A stretch of DNA of 59,973 bases from Collinsella aerofaciens (GCF_015670745.1 NZ_JADPCH010000014.1:1-59973); one strand, 5' to 3'. Shown: positions 1 through 10,445, counted from the first letter of the stretch. The notes: generated by a model from the sequence alone, not told the origin. Program-made: numbers and translations.

Positions 1-1
1 C

Positions 2-37
2 ATGTCTCCAGTGGAATACGAGCGGCAATACGCTTGA
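2..37 (+). CDS. C-terminal tail of another IS3-type transposase OrfB (partial)
   Basis: The bases read MSPVEYERQYA followed by TGA. This matches the typical last residues of IS3-family OrfB proteins (compare TPEEYRNQALAA in the orfB just downstream). The gene starts outside the window. After the stop, the sequence to base 77 ends in CA. Read inward it has TGGAGTGGG and then AAACTGGACT, which resembles the terminus of the resident element. I infer the right end of a second, related IS abutting this one. Confidence 0.6.
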   Translation: MSPVEYERQYA

Positions 38-85
38 GGATCCTTAAAAGAAAGTCCAGTTTATCCTTCCCACTCCACTTTCTTT

Positions 86-577
86 ATGCGCGTTGATTTG
101 AGGGTGAAGCATGATGTCGAGGCCAGGAAGGCGGCCATAGGGCTCTTCGAGCTCGGACACGGGTATAAATCTGCCGCGATTGCCCTTTCGCTTCCCGCGG
201 AAGCCGTGAGAAGATGGCAGGAGATATACCGCGCATTCGGGAGCGAGGTGCTGCTGCGCATGGACGGAAAGCAGGGCAGGTACACATACGAGCAGAAGGT
301 CGCCGCCGCCTCCGCCGTCGTCGACGGCGGCATGACGAAGACCGAGGCGATGGCGGCGTTCGGCATAATGTCGATGTCGCCGCTCAAGAAGTGGTGCGCG
401 CTATACCGCGAGGGCGGCGCGGAGGCCCTGCGCCCGAGGCCCAAGGGCCGGCCGAGCGGTTCCAGGGCGAGGCCGCGGACCCGCGAGGAGGAGCTCGAGG
501 AGCGGTGCCGTAGGCTCGAGGCCGAGGTGGCCTACCTAAAAAAATTACGCGCCCTGGTCGAGAGGGACGGGCTCTGA
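86..577 (+). CDS. IS3-family transposase OrfA, 163 aa
   Basis: OrfA is the DNA-binding subunit of an IS3 transposase. Residues about 5-120 hold two helix-turn-helix-like units (KHDVEARKAAIGLFELGHGY and then VRRWQEIYRAFGSE; later a MTKTEAMAAFGI segment). The end, EEELEERCRRLEAEVAYLKK, is a leucine-zipper-like coiled coil used for dimerisation in this family. The ATG at 86 aligns with MSIDLRVKHD of the right-hand copy. No good Shine-Dalgarno is visible. The frame crosses the A-rich slip site at 538-544 and ends at 577, so ribosomes that do not shift make OrfA alone. Confidence 0.85.
   Translation: MRVDLRVKHDVEARKAAIGLFELGHGYKSAAIALSLPAEAVRRWQEIYRAFGSEVLLRMDGKQGRYTYEQKVAAASAVVDGGMTKTEAMAAFGIMSMSPLKKWCALYREGGAEALRPRPKGRPSGSRARPRTREEELEERCRRLEAEVAYLKKLRALVERDGL
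536..547 (+). other. Programmed -1 frameshift site between orfA and orfB
   Basis: In the orfA frame the codons are CTA AAA AAA TTA, with seven consecutive A at 538-544. Slipping back by one base enters the orfB frame, which is open from here to 1449. The right-hand copy keeps the same seven-A run in the same codon context. IS3 elements commonly use A-runs to make the OrfAB fusion transposase. Confidence 0.75.
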
Positions 578-1449
578 CCAGGGCGAAGGCCGAAGCGGTC
601 GCGGCCCTGCGCGCCGAGGGGCACGCGCTCGGGCACCTGCTCGCATGCGCCGAGCTCAAGCGGTCGACCTACTACTACGCCCTCGCGCACCCGCCGAGGC
701 CCACGCGCGCCGAGCTCTGGGAGGCGGCCGCCGAGATCTTCTCGCGCACCGCCAACGGCTGCGGGCACCGGCAGATAGCGATGTGCCTCAGGGCGGAAGA
801 GGGGGTCGTGATAGCTGACAAGACCGTGCTCAAGATGATGCGCGAGATGGGGATTCGCTGCGGCATCAGACGCGAGACGGCCTACCACAGGTACAACTCG
901 TACAGGGGCGTCGTCGGCAGAACGTTCGAGAACGTGATCGCGAGGGGTTTCGACGCCGGGGCCCCGTGGCAGAAGCTGGGGACGGACGTCACCGAGTTCA
1001 AGGTGGCTGGCGGTAAGGCCTACTGGGCCCCGACGCTGGACTTCTGCACCAAGGAGATCGTGGCGAGCGACATATCGACCACGCCCGACATGGCCCAGCA
1101 GGTGAGGATGCTCGACGAGCTGCTGTCCAAGATCCCCGAGGGCGTCGCCCCGACCATGCACTCGGACCGGGGCTGGCAGTACCAGCACGCCTCGTACACA
1201 TCCAGGCTCGAGGCCGCCGGCATCGTCCAGAGCATGTCCAGGAAGGCGAACTGCATCGACAATGCCGCCACCGAGCAGCTCTTCGGCCACGTCAAGGACG
1301 AGTTCTACAGGGGCCGCGAGTGGAAGACGTTCGAGGATTTCAAACGCGACCTGGAGGAATACATAGTCCACTGGAACACGAGCCGGAGGCAGGTAAGATT
1401 GAAGGGCCTGACCCCGGAGGAGTACCGGAATCAGGCCCTTGCGGCCTAG
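538..1449 (+). CDS. IS3-family transposase OrfB (DDE integrase domain), made by frameshift
   Basis: This is the catalytic half of the transposase (rve/DDE superfamily). The open frame begins at the slip site and reads through an HTH_21-like region (RSTYYYALAHPPRP, then FSRTANGCGHRQIAMCL) into the integrase core. The acidic triad is visible: Asp in LGTDVTEFKV, Asp in MHSDRGWQY, and Glu in DNAATEQLFGHVKDEF. The end TPEEYRNQALAA is normal for OrfB, so it is intact downstream. An internal ATG at 781 would remove the first part and is not the likely start. Synthesis as an OrfAB fusion is the family mechanism. Confidence 0.85.
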   Translation, partial: KKITRPGREGRALTRAKAEAVAALRAEGHALGHLLACAELKRSTYYYALAHPPRPTRAELWEAAAEIFSRTANGCGHRQIAMCLRAEEGVVIADKTVLKMMREMGIRCGIRRETAYHRYNSYRGVVGRTFENVIARGFDAGAPWQKLGTDVTEFKVAGGKAYWAPTLDFCTKEIVASDISTTPDMAQQVRMLDELLSKIPEGVAPTMHSDRGWQYQHASYTSRLEAAGIVQSMSRKANCIDNAATEQLFGHVKDEFYRGREWKTFEDFKRDLEEYIVHWNTSRRQVRLKGLTPEEYRNQALAA

Positions 1450-1516
1450 TCGCTATTTAGGGCGTCCAAGATTTGGGGCGCAGTTCAATTCGGTAGCGGG
1501 CTTTTTGCTACCGATA

Positions 1517-1554
1517 TGCCGGGATTCGAACCCGACAGGGTGCGAATCCCGGCA
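1517..1554. repeat. 12-bp perfect hairpin resembling a tRNA T-arm
   Basis: TGCCGGGATTCG (1517-1528) pairs perfectly with CGAATCCCGGCA (1543-1554), with a small CCC/GGG stem inside the loop. On the minus strand it contains CGGGTTCGAATCCCG, which looks like a tRNA T-stem and loop. No acceptor stem, anticodon arm or CCA is present, so this is not a tRNA gene. It lies 30 bp outside the IS right end and could be a terminator stem or the scar of a tRNA-targeting element. Confidence 0.5.
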
Positions 1555-1570
1555 TCATCGCAAGGCCTGT

Positions 1571-1784
1571 GGTCAAAAAATGGCAAATATGAGTACTGTT
1601 ACCATTTTAGTTACAGCGATTTCATGCCTTCAGAAGGCGATTTAGCCGTCGGGCGTCCTACGGCGGAAAAATTGCAGACGTTTATCGGCTAAGTACTTGG
1701 ACATATGTTGCGTGACACTACATATTTTGCAAATAAATAATGTTACAGGACTTGTGACAGTACTCATATTTGACGTTTTTTGCC
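1571..1784. repeat. Diverged inverted repeat pair bracketing about 120 bp
   Basis: AAATATGAGTACTGT at 1585-1599 recurs exactly inverted at 1757-1771. Similarity extends about 45 nt on each arm (a run of A before the shared block and GTTAC/GTAAC after it). Neither side has a ribosome binding site. The space between holds no convincing gene. Together with the hairpin above, this accounts for the gene-free 1488-1844 stretch. It may be a small non-autonomous element or paired regulator sites. Confidence 0.45.
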
Positions 1785-1844
1785 CATAGCCCTCTATACC
1801 TAGGCATATCGGCGGCAAAACGGGCTTCAAAGCGCCCTTCGCAA

Positions 1845-1879
1845 ACAAAAACCGGGGCCCGCATGATGCGGACCCCGGC
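1845..1879 (-). terminator. Rho-independent terminator of glnA
   Basis: On the minus strand GCCGGGGTCCGC and GCGGGCCCCGG form a stem with loop ATCAT, followed by TTTTTGTTT. It lies about 30 nt past the glnA stop. Confidence 0.85.
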
Positions 1880-1909
1880 TCAATACCGTGACGATATGTC
1901 AGTTACGCT

Positions 1910-3997
<2,088 letters not shown>

Positions 3998-4425
3998 ACG
4001 GAACTCCCTTCGTATCGGCACCGCGTGAGATGCGGTGTTGATTACTAACGAACGAGTCATAGCTTAGACTCGCCGTGTTTCCGCGACATTACCGTCATGT
4101 TGCCGTCGCGAAACCAATCAATGAGGTTACCCTATCGAGGCGGCGTTGCCACCCTCAACAGCCAATCAACTGTATAAATTGCAGACCTCTCCCCATGGTT
4201 TAAGGGTAGTCAACTTGGAATGGGGCTCTATTAACTGGTATTTCGCATCAGATACCATTCAATATAACCCCCATCCTACATTGACCGCTCTGTTATAGGA
4301 AATGCCGATAGCGAAGCATTTTCGATTGGTATCACCAAATCGTGAGAGAAACTCCACCTTAGCGCAGTGGTACTGTAGAATCCTTGCAACAAAACATCGC
4401 ACCCAGGCATCTAAAGGAGCACGAT
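3998..4425. promoter_or_regulatory. Divergent intergenic region between glnA and metF
   Basis: This 428-bp gap must hold the promoters of both divergent units. Visible structure: an imperfect palindrome GTTTCCGCGA (4077-4086) / TCGCGAAAC (4106-4114), a possible glnA operator, and a GGTAT...ATACC dyad near 4240. I see no clear consensus promoter, SAM riboswitch or cobalamin riboswitch ahead of metF, although the downstream MetH uses B12. Confidence 0.4.
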
Positions 4426-5298
4426 ATGCGCGTCGACGAGGTTTTTAAGCAGGCAGCATCCCAAGGCACCGCGCCCGTTTCGTTTGAGATGTTCCCGCCC
4501 AAGGGCGAGCTGACCCTCGACACGGCTCGCGAAGTGGCAGGCAATCTGTGCAAGCTTTCGCCGAGCTTTGTCTCGGTCACCTGCTCGGCCGGCGGCTCGG
4601 GCAACGGCGCCGCCACCGCCCCCATCGCACATATGATTACGAGCGAATTCGATACGCCCTCGGTGGCACACCTCACCTGCGTTGGCCGCACGCATGCCGA
4701 TATTGCCGCCAAGATCGACGAGTACCGCTCCGCCGGTGTAGAAAATGTGCTGGCCCTGCGCGGTGATCTTCCCGCCGGCGCGACCGAGGACGACAAGCCC
4801 GCCTCGGACTACGCCTACGCCCGCGACCTCATCCCCGAGCTCGTCGACGCCGGCTTTTGTGTGGGCGCCGCAGCCTACCCCGAGGGCCACATTGCCTGCG
4901 AGGACCTCAACGTCTCGGTCGAACACCTCAAGCAAAAACAGGACGCCGGCGCGAGCTTCTTTGTGACGCAGCTCTTCTTTGATAACGAGTGCTTCTACCG
5001 TTTTCGCGAGCTTGCCGACAAGGCCGGTATCACCGTGCCCATTACCGCGGGCATCATGCCGTTTATGGGCAAGTCGCAGATCAGCCGCATGGTCTTTATG
5101 TGCGGCGCGTCGCTGCCCTCCCCCGTCATCAAGATTCTCGCCAAGTACGAGAACGACCCCGAGAGCTTGCAGGCAGCCGGTGTAGATTATGCCGCCCGTC
5201 AGCTTTGCGACCTTAAGGAGCACGGTGCCGACGGTCTGCACCTGTACACTATGAATCGTCCTGCGATCGCCGCAACCATTATGGAGCGCCTGGGGTAA
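4426..5298 (+). CDS. metF: 5,10-methylenetetrahydrofolate reductase, 290 aa
   Basis: It reduces methylene-THF to methyl-THF, the methyl donor for MetH two genes downstream. The TIM-barrel family signatures are present: VSFEMFPPKGELTLD near the N-terminus (catalytic Glu in the FEMFPPK block), FVSVTCSAGGSGNG, ENVLALRGDLP, ASFFVTQLFFDN and PITAGIMPF. ATG 4426 is chosen over an upstream ATG at 4384 because AAAGGAG precedes it at a good distance. The stop TAA overlaps the next start (TAATG), which indicates translational coupling. The length is normal. Confidence 0.95.
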   Translation: MRVDEVFKQAASQGTAPVSFEMFPPKGELTLDTAREVAGNLCKLSPSFVSVTCSAGGSGNGAATAPIAHMITSEFDTPSVAHLTCVGRTHADIAAKIDEYRSAGVENVLALRGDLPAGATEDDKPASDYAYARDLIPELVDAGFCVGAAAYPEGHIACEDLNVSVEHLKQKQDAGASFFVTQLFFDNECFYRFRELADKAGITVPITAGIMPFMGKSQISRMVFMCGASLPSPVIKILAKYENDPESLQAAGVDYAARQLCDLKEHGADGLHLYTMNRPAIAATIMERLG

Positions 5299-6086
5299 TG
5301 GAAAAACCGCACATCGATACAACCGCTGTCGAAGTGCCGGCCGACCTTGCGTCGCCGGCGCTTTATCGTATCGATGATGCCCACCATCCCCGCGTCGATC
5401 GTGCCGAGATGCTGCGCTACCTGGGCTACAGCGGTCAGCAAATTGAGCCCGAGCTGTCGCAGCGTATTGAGCTTGTCGTTGAACGTTTGGAACTGGACAT
5501 TGAGCCCCGTGGCGTGCGACGCGTGTTTGCCGTCGATGCCACGGGCGTAGACGAGCAGGGAGAGCCCTGCATCCGTCTGGTCGGCACCAACGTTGAGCTG
5601 CGCGGTCGCGATATCTATCGACATCTCAAAGACGCCCGATTTGCCGCGCTCATGGCATGCACCCTCGGCATGGACGCCGAGCGTCGCCTGCGCACCACGG
5701 GAGCCCAGCAGCCCCTAGAGGGAGCTGTGCTCGATGCCGCGTGCTCTGCCTATGTGGAAGCTGCCGTCGAGCAGATGGACCAGCAGGTCAAGGCTGCGGC
5801 CGCCGCACACGGACTCGCCGGCAACTGGCGCTTCAGTCCCGGATACGGCGACTGCCCGCTTACGGCACAACGCTCGATCGTGAATGCGCTCAACGCCACG
5901 CGGCTCATCGGGCTTACCGTCACGCCTACCAGCCTACTCATGCCCACAAAGAGCGTGACCGCGGTGATCGGTCTGTTTGACGGCGAGGTCCACGACGCCC
6001 AGAGCCGCCCCACCTGCAATATCTGCCGCATGCGCGAGCACTGCCGCTTCCGCGCCGCCCACACCACCTGCTATTCCAGCCATTAG
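5298..6086 (+). CDS. Stand-alone methionine synthase reactivation (activation-domain) protein, 262 aa
   Basis: It resembles the C-terminal activation domain of MetH (Met_synt_B12), which binds SAM and supports reductive remethylation of oxidised cob(II)alamin. Family features seen: RFAALMACTLGMDAERRLR, NWRFSPGYGDCPL and the loop LMPTKSVTAVIGL. The Cys-rich end CNICRMREHCRFR plus a later Cys is typical of stand-alone versions in anaerobes and may carry redox or metal chemistry. It sits between metF and metH with a 1-nt overlap upstream and a 9-nt gap downstream. The MetH below lacks exactly this domain, which supports the assignment. Confidence 0.85.
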   Translation: MEKPHIDTTAVEVPADLASPALYRIDDAHHPRVDRAEMLRYLGYSGQQIEPELSQRIELVVERLELDIEPRGVRRVFAVDATGVDEQGEPCIRLVGTNVELRGRDIYRHLKDARFAALMACTLGMDAERRLRTTGAQQPLEGAVLDAACSAYVEAAVEQMDQQVKAAAAAHGLAGNWRFSPGYGDCPLTAQRSIVNALNATRLIGLTVTPTSLLMPTKSVTAVIGLFDGEVHDAQSRPTCNICRMREHCRFRAAHTTCYSSH

Positions 6087-6095
6087 GAGCCCCCG

Positions 6096-8654
6096 ATGTT
6101 TACTCCGCTTATCACTCATGATCTGGACGGTGCCGCGTTGGCGGCGCCCGTTGATGCCGCACGCCGCAATGGCGCCACGTACAAGACGCGCACGATCGAC
6201 GACCTTCGCATTAAGGACGATCGCCTGCGCGCCGCCATCGAGGGCACGGGACACCTGCTGTTCGACGGCGGCATGGGCACCATGCTGCAGGCGGCCGGCA
6301 TGAAGGCCGGCGCCCTGCCCGAGCTGCTCAACTTTGAGGAGCCCCAAGTCATTACCGATATTCAGCGTCAGTACGTCGACGCCGGCTGCGACGTAATCAC
6401 CGCCAACACCTTTGGCGCCAACGCCCACAAGCTCGACGGTGCCGCCACCGTGGCAGACGTCTTTGCCGCGGCCGTCACCTGCGCCCGCGCGGCCGGCGCC
6501 CGCTACGTCGCCGGTGACATCGGCCCCATCGGCGCCCTGCTGCGCCCCCTGGGCACCCTCAGCTTTGACGAGGCCTACGACCTCTTTGCCGAGGAGGTGC
6601 GCGCCGGCGTCGCTGCGGGCGTCGACCTCTTTATTATCGAGACTATGACCGACCTGGCCGAGATCAAGGCGGCGGTCCTCGCCTGCCGCGAGAACTCCGA
6701 CCTGCCCGTCTTTGCCACCATGACCTTTGAGGAAGACGGTCGCACCTTCCTGGGCACGAGTCCCGAGGTGGCCGCCATCACGCTCGATGCCATCGGCGCC
6801 GACGTTTTGGGCATCAACTGCAGCCAGGGACCGGCCGAGCTCCGGGGGCTCGCCGCACGTATGCTCACCGTTACCGATAAGCCCATTATGGTGCAGGCCA
6901 ACGCGGGACTCCCCCATGTGGACGACGACGGCAACACCGTCTTTGATATCCAAGCCCCCGAATACGCCGAGGCCGTCGCCGGCATGATCGCCGACGGCGT
7001 GAGCGTCGTGGGCGGCTGCTGCGGCACCACGCCGGCGCACATGGCAGCGCTACGCACGCTTATCGATAACCACACGCCCAGCCCACGCCGCCGCAAGCCC
7101 AGCATGTCGGTCACGAGCGCCCAAACGGTCGTGGACCTTCCCTGCGACGGCCACAAGATCGCCGTCATCGGCGAGCGCATCAACCCCACCGGCAAAAAGC
7201 GCCTGCAGCAGGCCCTGCGCGACGGCGACCTGGACTACGTTGTGAGCCAGGGCATCAGCCAGCAGGAACAGGGCGCCGACATTCTGGACGTCAACGTGGG
7301 CCTGCCCGAGATCGACGAGGTCAAGATCATCCAACAGGCGGCCGAACAGCTCCAGGGCTCCACGCTGCTGCCGCTGCAGATCGACTCCACCGACCCCGCA
7401 GCCGTCGAGGCCGCCGTGCGCCGCTACGCCGGCAAGCCCATCATCAACTCGGTCAATGGCAAGCAGCAGATCATGGATGAGATCTTTCCGCTGGTCGCCC
7501 ACTACGGCACCAACGTTGTCGGACTTACGCTCGACGAAGGCGGCATCCCCGATACCGCCGAGGCCCGCTTCGCCATCGCCGAACGCATCGTGGCCGAGGC
7601 TGCCCGCTACGGCATCGGACCGGACCGCATCCTCATCGACTGTCTGGTCATGACCGCCTCGACCAATCAACGCCAGGCCGAGCAGATCCTGCGCGCCATG
7701 TCCCTGTGCAAGGAGCGTCTGGGCGTCAAATGCGCGCTCGGCGTGTCGAACATCAGCTTTGGCCTGCCTGCCCGCCCGCTGCTGGGCTCGGTCTTTTTGG
7801 CCGCCGCTTTTGGCGCAGGTCTTGATGCCCCCATCATGAACCCGGGCTCCAAGCGCTTTATGGATACCGTCTACAGCTATCGCGTCCTGAGCGTTGAGGA
7901 CGAGGGCTCGACCGGATACATCGAGCGCTACGGCGGCTGGACCGATCCGTATAAGATCGCCGCCAACCCGGCAGCTGCTCAGGCAGTATCGACCGACGCT
8001 GTGCCCGCTGCTGGCACCGCCGGCACCGACGGCAACGACGGCCCGATTCGTCGCATGGTCGTCTCGGGCCGCAAAGGCGAGATCGCTGCCGAGACCGAGC
8101 GTCTGCTGGCAGATCACGACGCCATGGACCTCATCAACAATCACTTTATCCCCGCCCTCGATGAGGTTGGCGTCCTCTTTGACCAGGGCAAGTTCTTCTT
8201 GCCGCAGCTTATGGCCTCGGCCGAGGCAGCACGTGTTGGTTTTGACACCATCAAGCGCCTGATGCCCGCCGGCGAGATTGCCGACAAGGGCAAGATCTGC
8301 GTGGCCACCGTCAAGGGCGACATCCACGATATTGGCAAGAACATCGTCAAAATGCTGCTCGACAACTACGGCTACACCGTCTTTGACCTAGGCCGCGACG
8401 TCGACCCGCAAGAGGTGCTCAAGACCGTGCAGGAGCGTGACATTAAGCTCGTCGGCCTCTCGGCGCTTATGACTACCACGGTCGTCGCCATGGAGGAGAC
8501 CATCAAGTTGCTTCATGCCGAGGTGCCGGGCGTCAAGATCATCGTAGGCGGCGCCGTGCTCACCCCCGAATACGCCAAGCAGATCGGCGCTGACTACTAC
8601 GCCAAGGACGCCGCCGAGAGCGCTCGTATCGCCGAAGAGGTCTTTGGGCAGTAA
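6096..8654 (+). CDS. metH: Cobalamin-dependent methionine synthase, short form without activation domain, 852 aa
   Basis: It transfers a methyl group from methyl-THF via cobalamin to homocysteine. Domains in order: homocysteine-binding barrel (about 50-340; LFDGGMGTMLQ, with zinc-ligand Cys in GINCSQGP and GGCCGTTP), pterin-binding barrel (about 360-610; VIGERINPTGKK, ILDVNVG, DSTDPAAVEAA), cobalamin cap (about 650-735) and B12-binding fold (about 740-852; GDIHDIGKN with the base-off His). A full MetH has about 1200 residues. The missing activation domain is encoded by the preceding gene. ATG 6096 follows AGGAG. A linker near residues 630-650 is rich in Ala and Gly. Confidence 0.95.
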   Translation: MFTPLITHDLDGAALAAPVDAARRNGATYKTRTIDDLRIKDDRLRAAIEGTGHLLFDGGMGTMLQAAGMKAGALPELLNFEEPQVITDIQRQYVDAGCDVITANTFGANAHKLDGAATVADVFAAAVTCARAAGARYVAGDIGPIGALLRPLGTLSFDEAYDLFAEEVRAGVAAGVDLFIIETMTDLAEIKAAVLACRENSDLPVFATMTFEEDGRTFLGTSPEVAAITLDAIGADVLGINCSQGPAELRGLAARMLTVTDKPIMVQANAGLPHVDDDGNTVFDIQAPEYAEAVAGMIADGVSVVGGCCGTTPAHMAALRTLIDNHTPSPRRRKPSMSVTSAQTVVDLPCDGHKIAVIGERINPTGKKRLQQALRDGDLDYVVSQGISQQEQGADILDVNVGLPEIDEVKIIQQAAEQLQGSTLLPLQIDSTDPAAVEAAVRRYAGKPIINSVNGKQQIMDEIFPLVAHYGTNVVGLTLDEGGIPDTAEARFAIAERIVAEAARYGIGPDRILIDCLVMTASTNQRQAEQILRAMSLCKERLGVKCALGVSNISFGLPARPLLGSVFLAAAFGAGLDAPIMNPGSKRFMDTVYSYRVLSVEDEGSTGYIERYGGWTDPYKIAANPAAAQAVSTDAVPAAGTAGTDGNDGPIRRMVVSGRKGEIAAETERLLADHDAMDLINNHFIPALDEVGVLFDQGKFFLPQLMASAEAARVGFDTIKRLMPAGEIADKGKICVATVKGDIHDIGKNIVKMLLDNYGYTVFDLGRDVDPQEVLKTVQERDIKLVGLSALMTTTVVAMEETIKLLHAEVPGVKIIVGGAVLTPEYAKQIGADYYAKDAAESARIAEEVFGQ

Positions 8655-8679
8655 CACAACGGAAACAACCGAGCACCAA

Positions 8680-8717
8680 AACGTGCCGCACGCGCCACTT
8701 GGCACGTGCGGCACGTT
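8680..8717 (+). terminator. Strong hairpin after metH
   Basis: AACGTGCCGCACG (8680-8692) pairs perfectly with CGTGCGGCACGTT (8705-8717) and a GCCA/TGGC stem lies in the loop. There is no T-run, so it may be a weak terminator or RNA-stability element between metH and the next gene. It starts 25 nt past the metH stop. Confidence 0.5.
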
Positions 8718-8762
8718 AGAATAGATAAGACTATGCTCGTTTTGGCAGATAGGAGCGCAAGG

Positions 8763-10127
8763 ATGGCGATCACGCCCGCAGAAATCGCGGAAACCCGCGG
8801 CATGGTTGAGGAGCAGAACCTCGACATCAGGACCATCACCATGGGTGTTTCGCTCATGGGTTGCGGTGACGAGAACCTCGACCGCATGTGCACGAAGATC
8901 TACGACCACGTGACGCACACGGCTGAGCATCTGGTCGAGACCGCCGAGAACCTCGAGCGCGAGTACGGTATCCCCATCGTCAACAAGCGCGTTTCCGTCA
9001 CCCCGGTGGCCCAGATCGCCGCGTGCTGCAAGGATGAGGACCTCACCCCCATCGCGCATGCCCTCGACCGCGCGGCCGAGACGCTCGGCATCGACTACCT
9101 GGGCGGCTTCTCCGCACTCGTCCAGAAGGGCATCGGCGACGCCGACCGCCGCGTCATCCAGTCCATCCCCCAGGCGCTCGCCACCACGAGCCGCGTCTGC
9201 TCCAGCGTCAACGTCGCCAGCCTGCGCGCCGGCATCAACATGGACGCTGTGCTCATGGCCGCCCAGACCATCATCGACGCCGCCAAGCTCACGGCCGACC
9301 AGGATTCCGTTGGCGCCTCCAAGTTTGTCTGCTTTGCCAACATGGTCGAGGACTCCCCGTTTATGGCGGGCGCCGTCCACGGCGGTGGCGAGGCCGACGC
9401 CGTCATCAACGTAGGCGTCTCGGGCCCCGGCGTTATGGCCGCAGCCCTGGAGACGCTGCCCGATTCCGCATCGATGATGGAAGTCGCCGAAAAGATTAAG
9501 CAGACCGCCTTTAAGATCACCCGCGCCGGCGAGCTCATGAGCCGCGAGGCCGCCCATCGTCTGGGTGTCGAGAAGGGCATTGTCGACCTGTCGCTGGCTC
9601 CCACGCCTGCCATCGGCGACTCCGTTGCCCGTATCCTCGAGATCATCGGCGTGGGCACCTGCGGTGGCCCGGGCACGACCTGTGCGCTCGCCATGCTCAA
9701 CGATGCCGTCAAGAAGGGCGGCGTCATGGCCAGCTCCAGCGTGGGCGGTCTCTCCGGCGCCTTTATCCCCGTGTCCGAGGACGCCGGCATGATCGCCGCC
9801 GTCGAAGCCGGCGCGCTTTCGCTCGAGAAGCTCGAGGCCATGACCTGTGTGTGCTCCGTTGGCCTGGACATGATCGCCATCCCCGGCGACACCCCGGTCG
9901 AGACCATCGCCGGCATCATCGCCGACGAGATGGCCATCGGCGTCATCAACAACAAGACCACGGCCGTGCGCGTGATTCCCGCCATCGGCAAGGGCGTGGG
10001 CGACTGCGTCGAGTACGGCGGCCTGTTTGGCCGTGCGCCCATCATGCCGGTGAACCCCAACGCCGGCACCGTGCTTGCCCACCGTGGCGGACGCTTCCCG
10101 GCACCGCTGAACTCGCTCAAGAACTAG
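8763..10127 (+). CDS. UPF0210 / DUF711 family protein, 454 aa
   Basis: This is a conserved protein of unsettled function. The N-terminal block [20 protein letters not shown] and later [28 protein letters not shown] and [20 protein letters not shown] are the family's conserved segments as I recall them, and the length matches (about 450). In other bacteria the gene often follows a small ACT-domain gene, which is absent here. The open frame begins at 8706, but ATG 8763 is preferred: AGGAG lies 7 nt ahead, and 8706 falls inside the metH hairpin. A long structured repeat begins 18 nt after its stop. Confidence 0.85.
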   Translation: MAITPAEIAETRGMVEEQNLDIRTITMGVSLMGCGDENLDRMCTKIYDHVTHTAEHLVETAENLEREYGIPIVNKRVSVTPVAQIAACCKDEDLTPIAHALDRAAETLGIDYLGGFSALVQKGIGDADRRVIQSIPQALATTSRVCSSVNVASLRAGINMDAVLMAAQTIIDAAKLTADQDSVGASKFVCFANMVEDSPFMAGAVHGGGEADAVINVGVSGPGVMAAALETLPDSASMMEVAEKIKQTAFKITRAGELMSREAAHRLGVEKGIVDLSLAPTPAIGDSVARILEIIGVGTCGGPGTTCALAMLNDAVKKGGVMASSSVGGLSGAFIPVSEDAGMIAAVEAGALSLEKLEAMTCVCSVGLDMIAIPGDTPVETIAGIIADEMAIGVINNKTTAVRVIPAIGKGVGDCVEYGGLFGRAPIMPVNPNAGTVLAHRGGRFPAPLNSLKN

Positions 10128-10145
10128 CTGAGGGGTTCGGGCGAG

Positions 10146-10277
10146 GAGCCCCGAGGAGGGCAAATATATAAGGTCGCCTGCTCGGACAGTCCTGACTCGC
10201 ACGGAGAGCACATTAAGTGCTCTCCGGCTCGTGCGGAACTCGCGATCGACCTTATATATTTGCCCTCCCCGGGGCTC
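10146..10277 (+). ncRNA. Covarying long-hairpin element, copy 1
   Basis: The outer 31-nt arms (10146-10176 and 10247-10277) pair with a single mismatch and contain GGGCAAATATATAAGGTCG. Inside are the core CGGACAGTCCTGACTC (10183-10198), an inner stem GGAGAGCAC/GTGCTCTCC with loop ATTAA (10203-10225), and CGTGCGGAACTC (10230-10241). Copy 2 at 25634-25769 has the same cores but entirely different stem sequences, each still fully paired. The element begins 18 nt after the UPF0210 stop, in the same orientation as that gene. Whether it acts as RNA or as a mobile DNA hairpin is not known. Confidence 0.7.
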
Positions 10278-10445
10278 CCGCACAACGGGACCTCGGTTGG
10301 GTTCTATCCCTTTGGCAGTCGCTTCGCTCCTGCACCACTTGGCTGATACGGCGGTTTGGCGTTGGAACGGTTCTTTTTCTGATATATTCTGGTTGCGGCT
10401 CTTCTTTTGGGAGGAGTCGCTTTTTTGTTGCTAGGAGGTTGGCCC

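Larger units (their letters stand above)
1..1487 (+). mobile_element. IS3-family insertion sequence, left copy (left end not resolved)
   Basis: A two-frame transposase (orfA 86-577, orfB 538-1449) is followed by a right end that stops with GGGGCGCAGTTCA at 1487. The copy at 58482-59973 ends with the same bases before its own different flank, which fixes this boundary. Read inward the terminus is TGAACTGCGCCCC, the TG...CA ends usual for IS3 elements. No matching left inverted repeat lies upstream of orfA. Instead, bases 1-77 look like the right end of another IS3-type element. The protein differs clearly from the right-hand copy, so this is not a recent duplicate. Confidence 0.85.

Noticed and set aside
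1500-1560. Possible tRNA gene
   Set aside because: Only a T-arm-like hairpin is present. No acceptor stem, anticodon arm or CCA can be paired.
1439-1848. Two small frames with shared NMSTVT peptide
   Set aside because: The shared residues come from the inverted repeat itself (ATGAGTACTGT). No ribosome binding site is present on either strand.
4080-4425. SAM or cobalamin riboswitch before metF
   Set aside because: I looked for the conserved cores and pairing of both classes and did not find them. A covariance search would settle it.
8388-10283. 631-aa minus-strand frame across metH and UPF0210
   Set aside because: Shadow frame. It runs through two real plus-strand genes and the long hairpin and has no recognisable domain.
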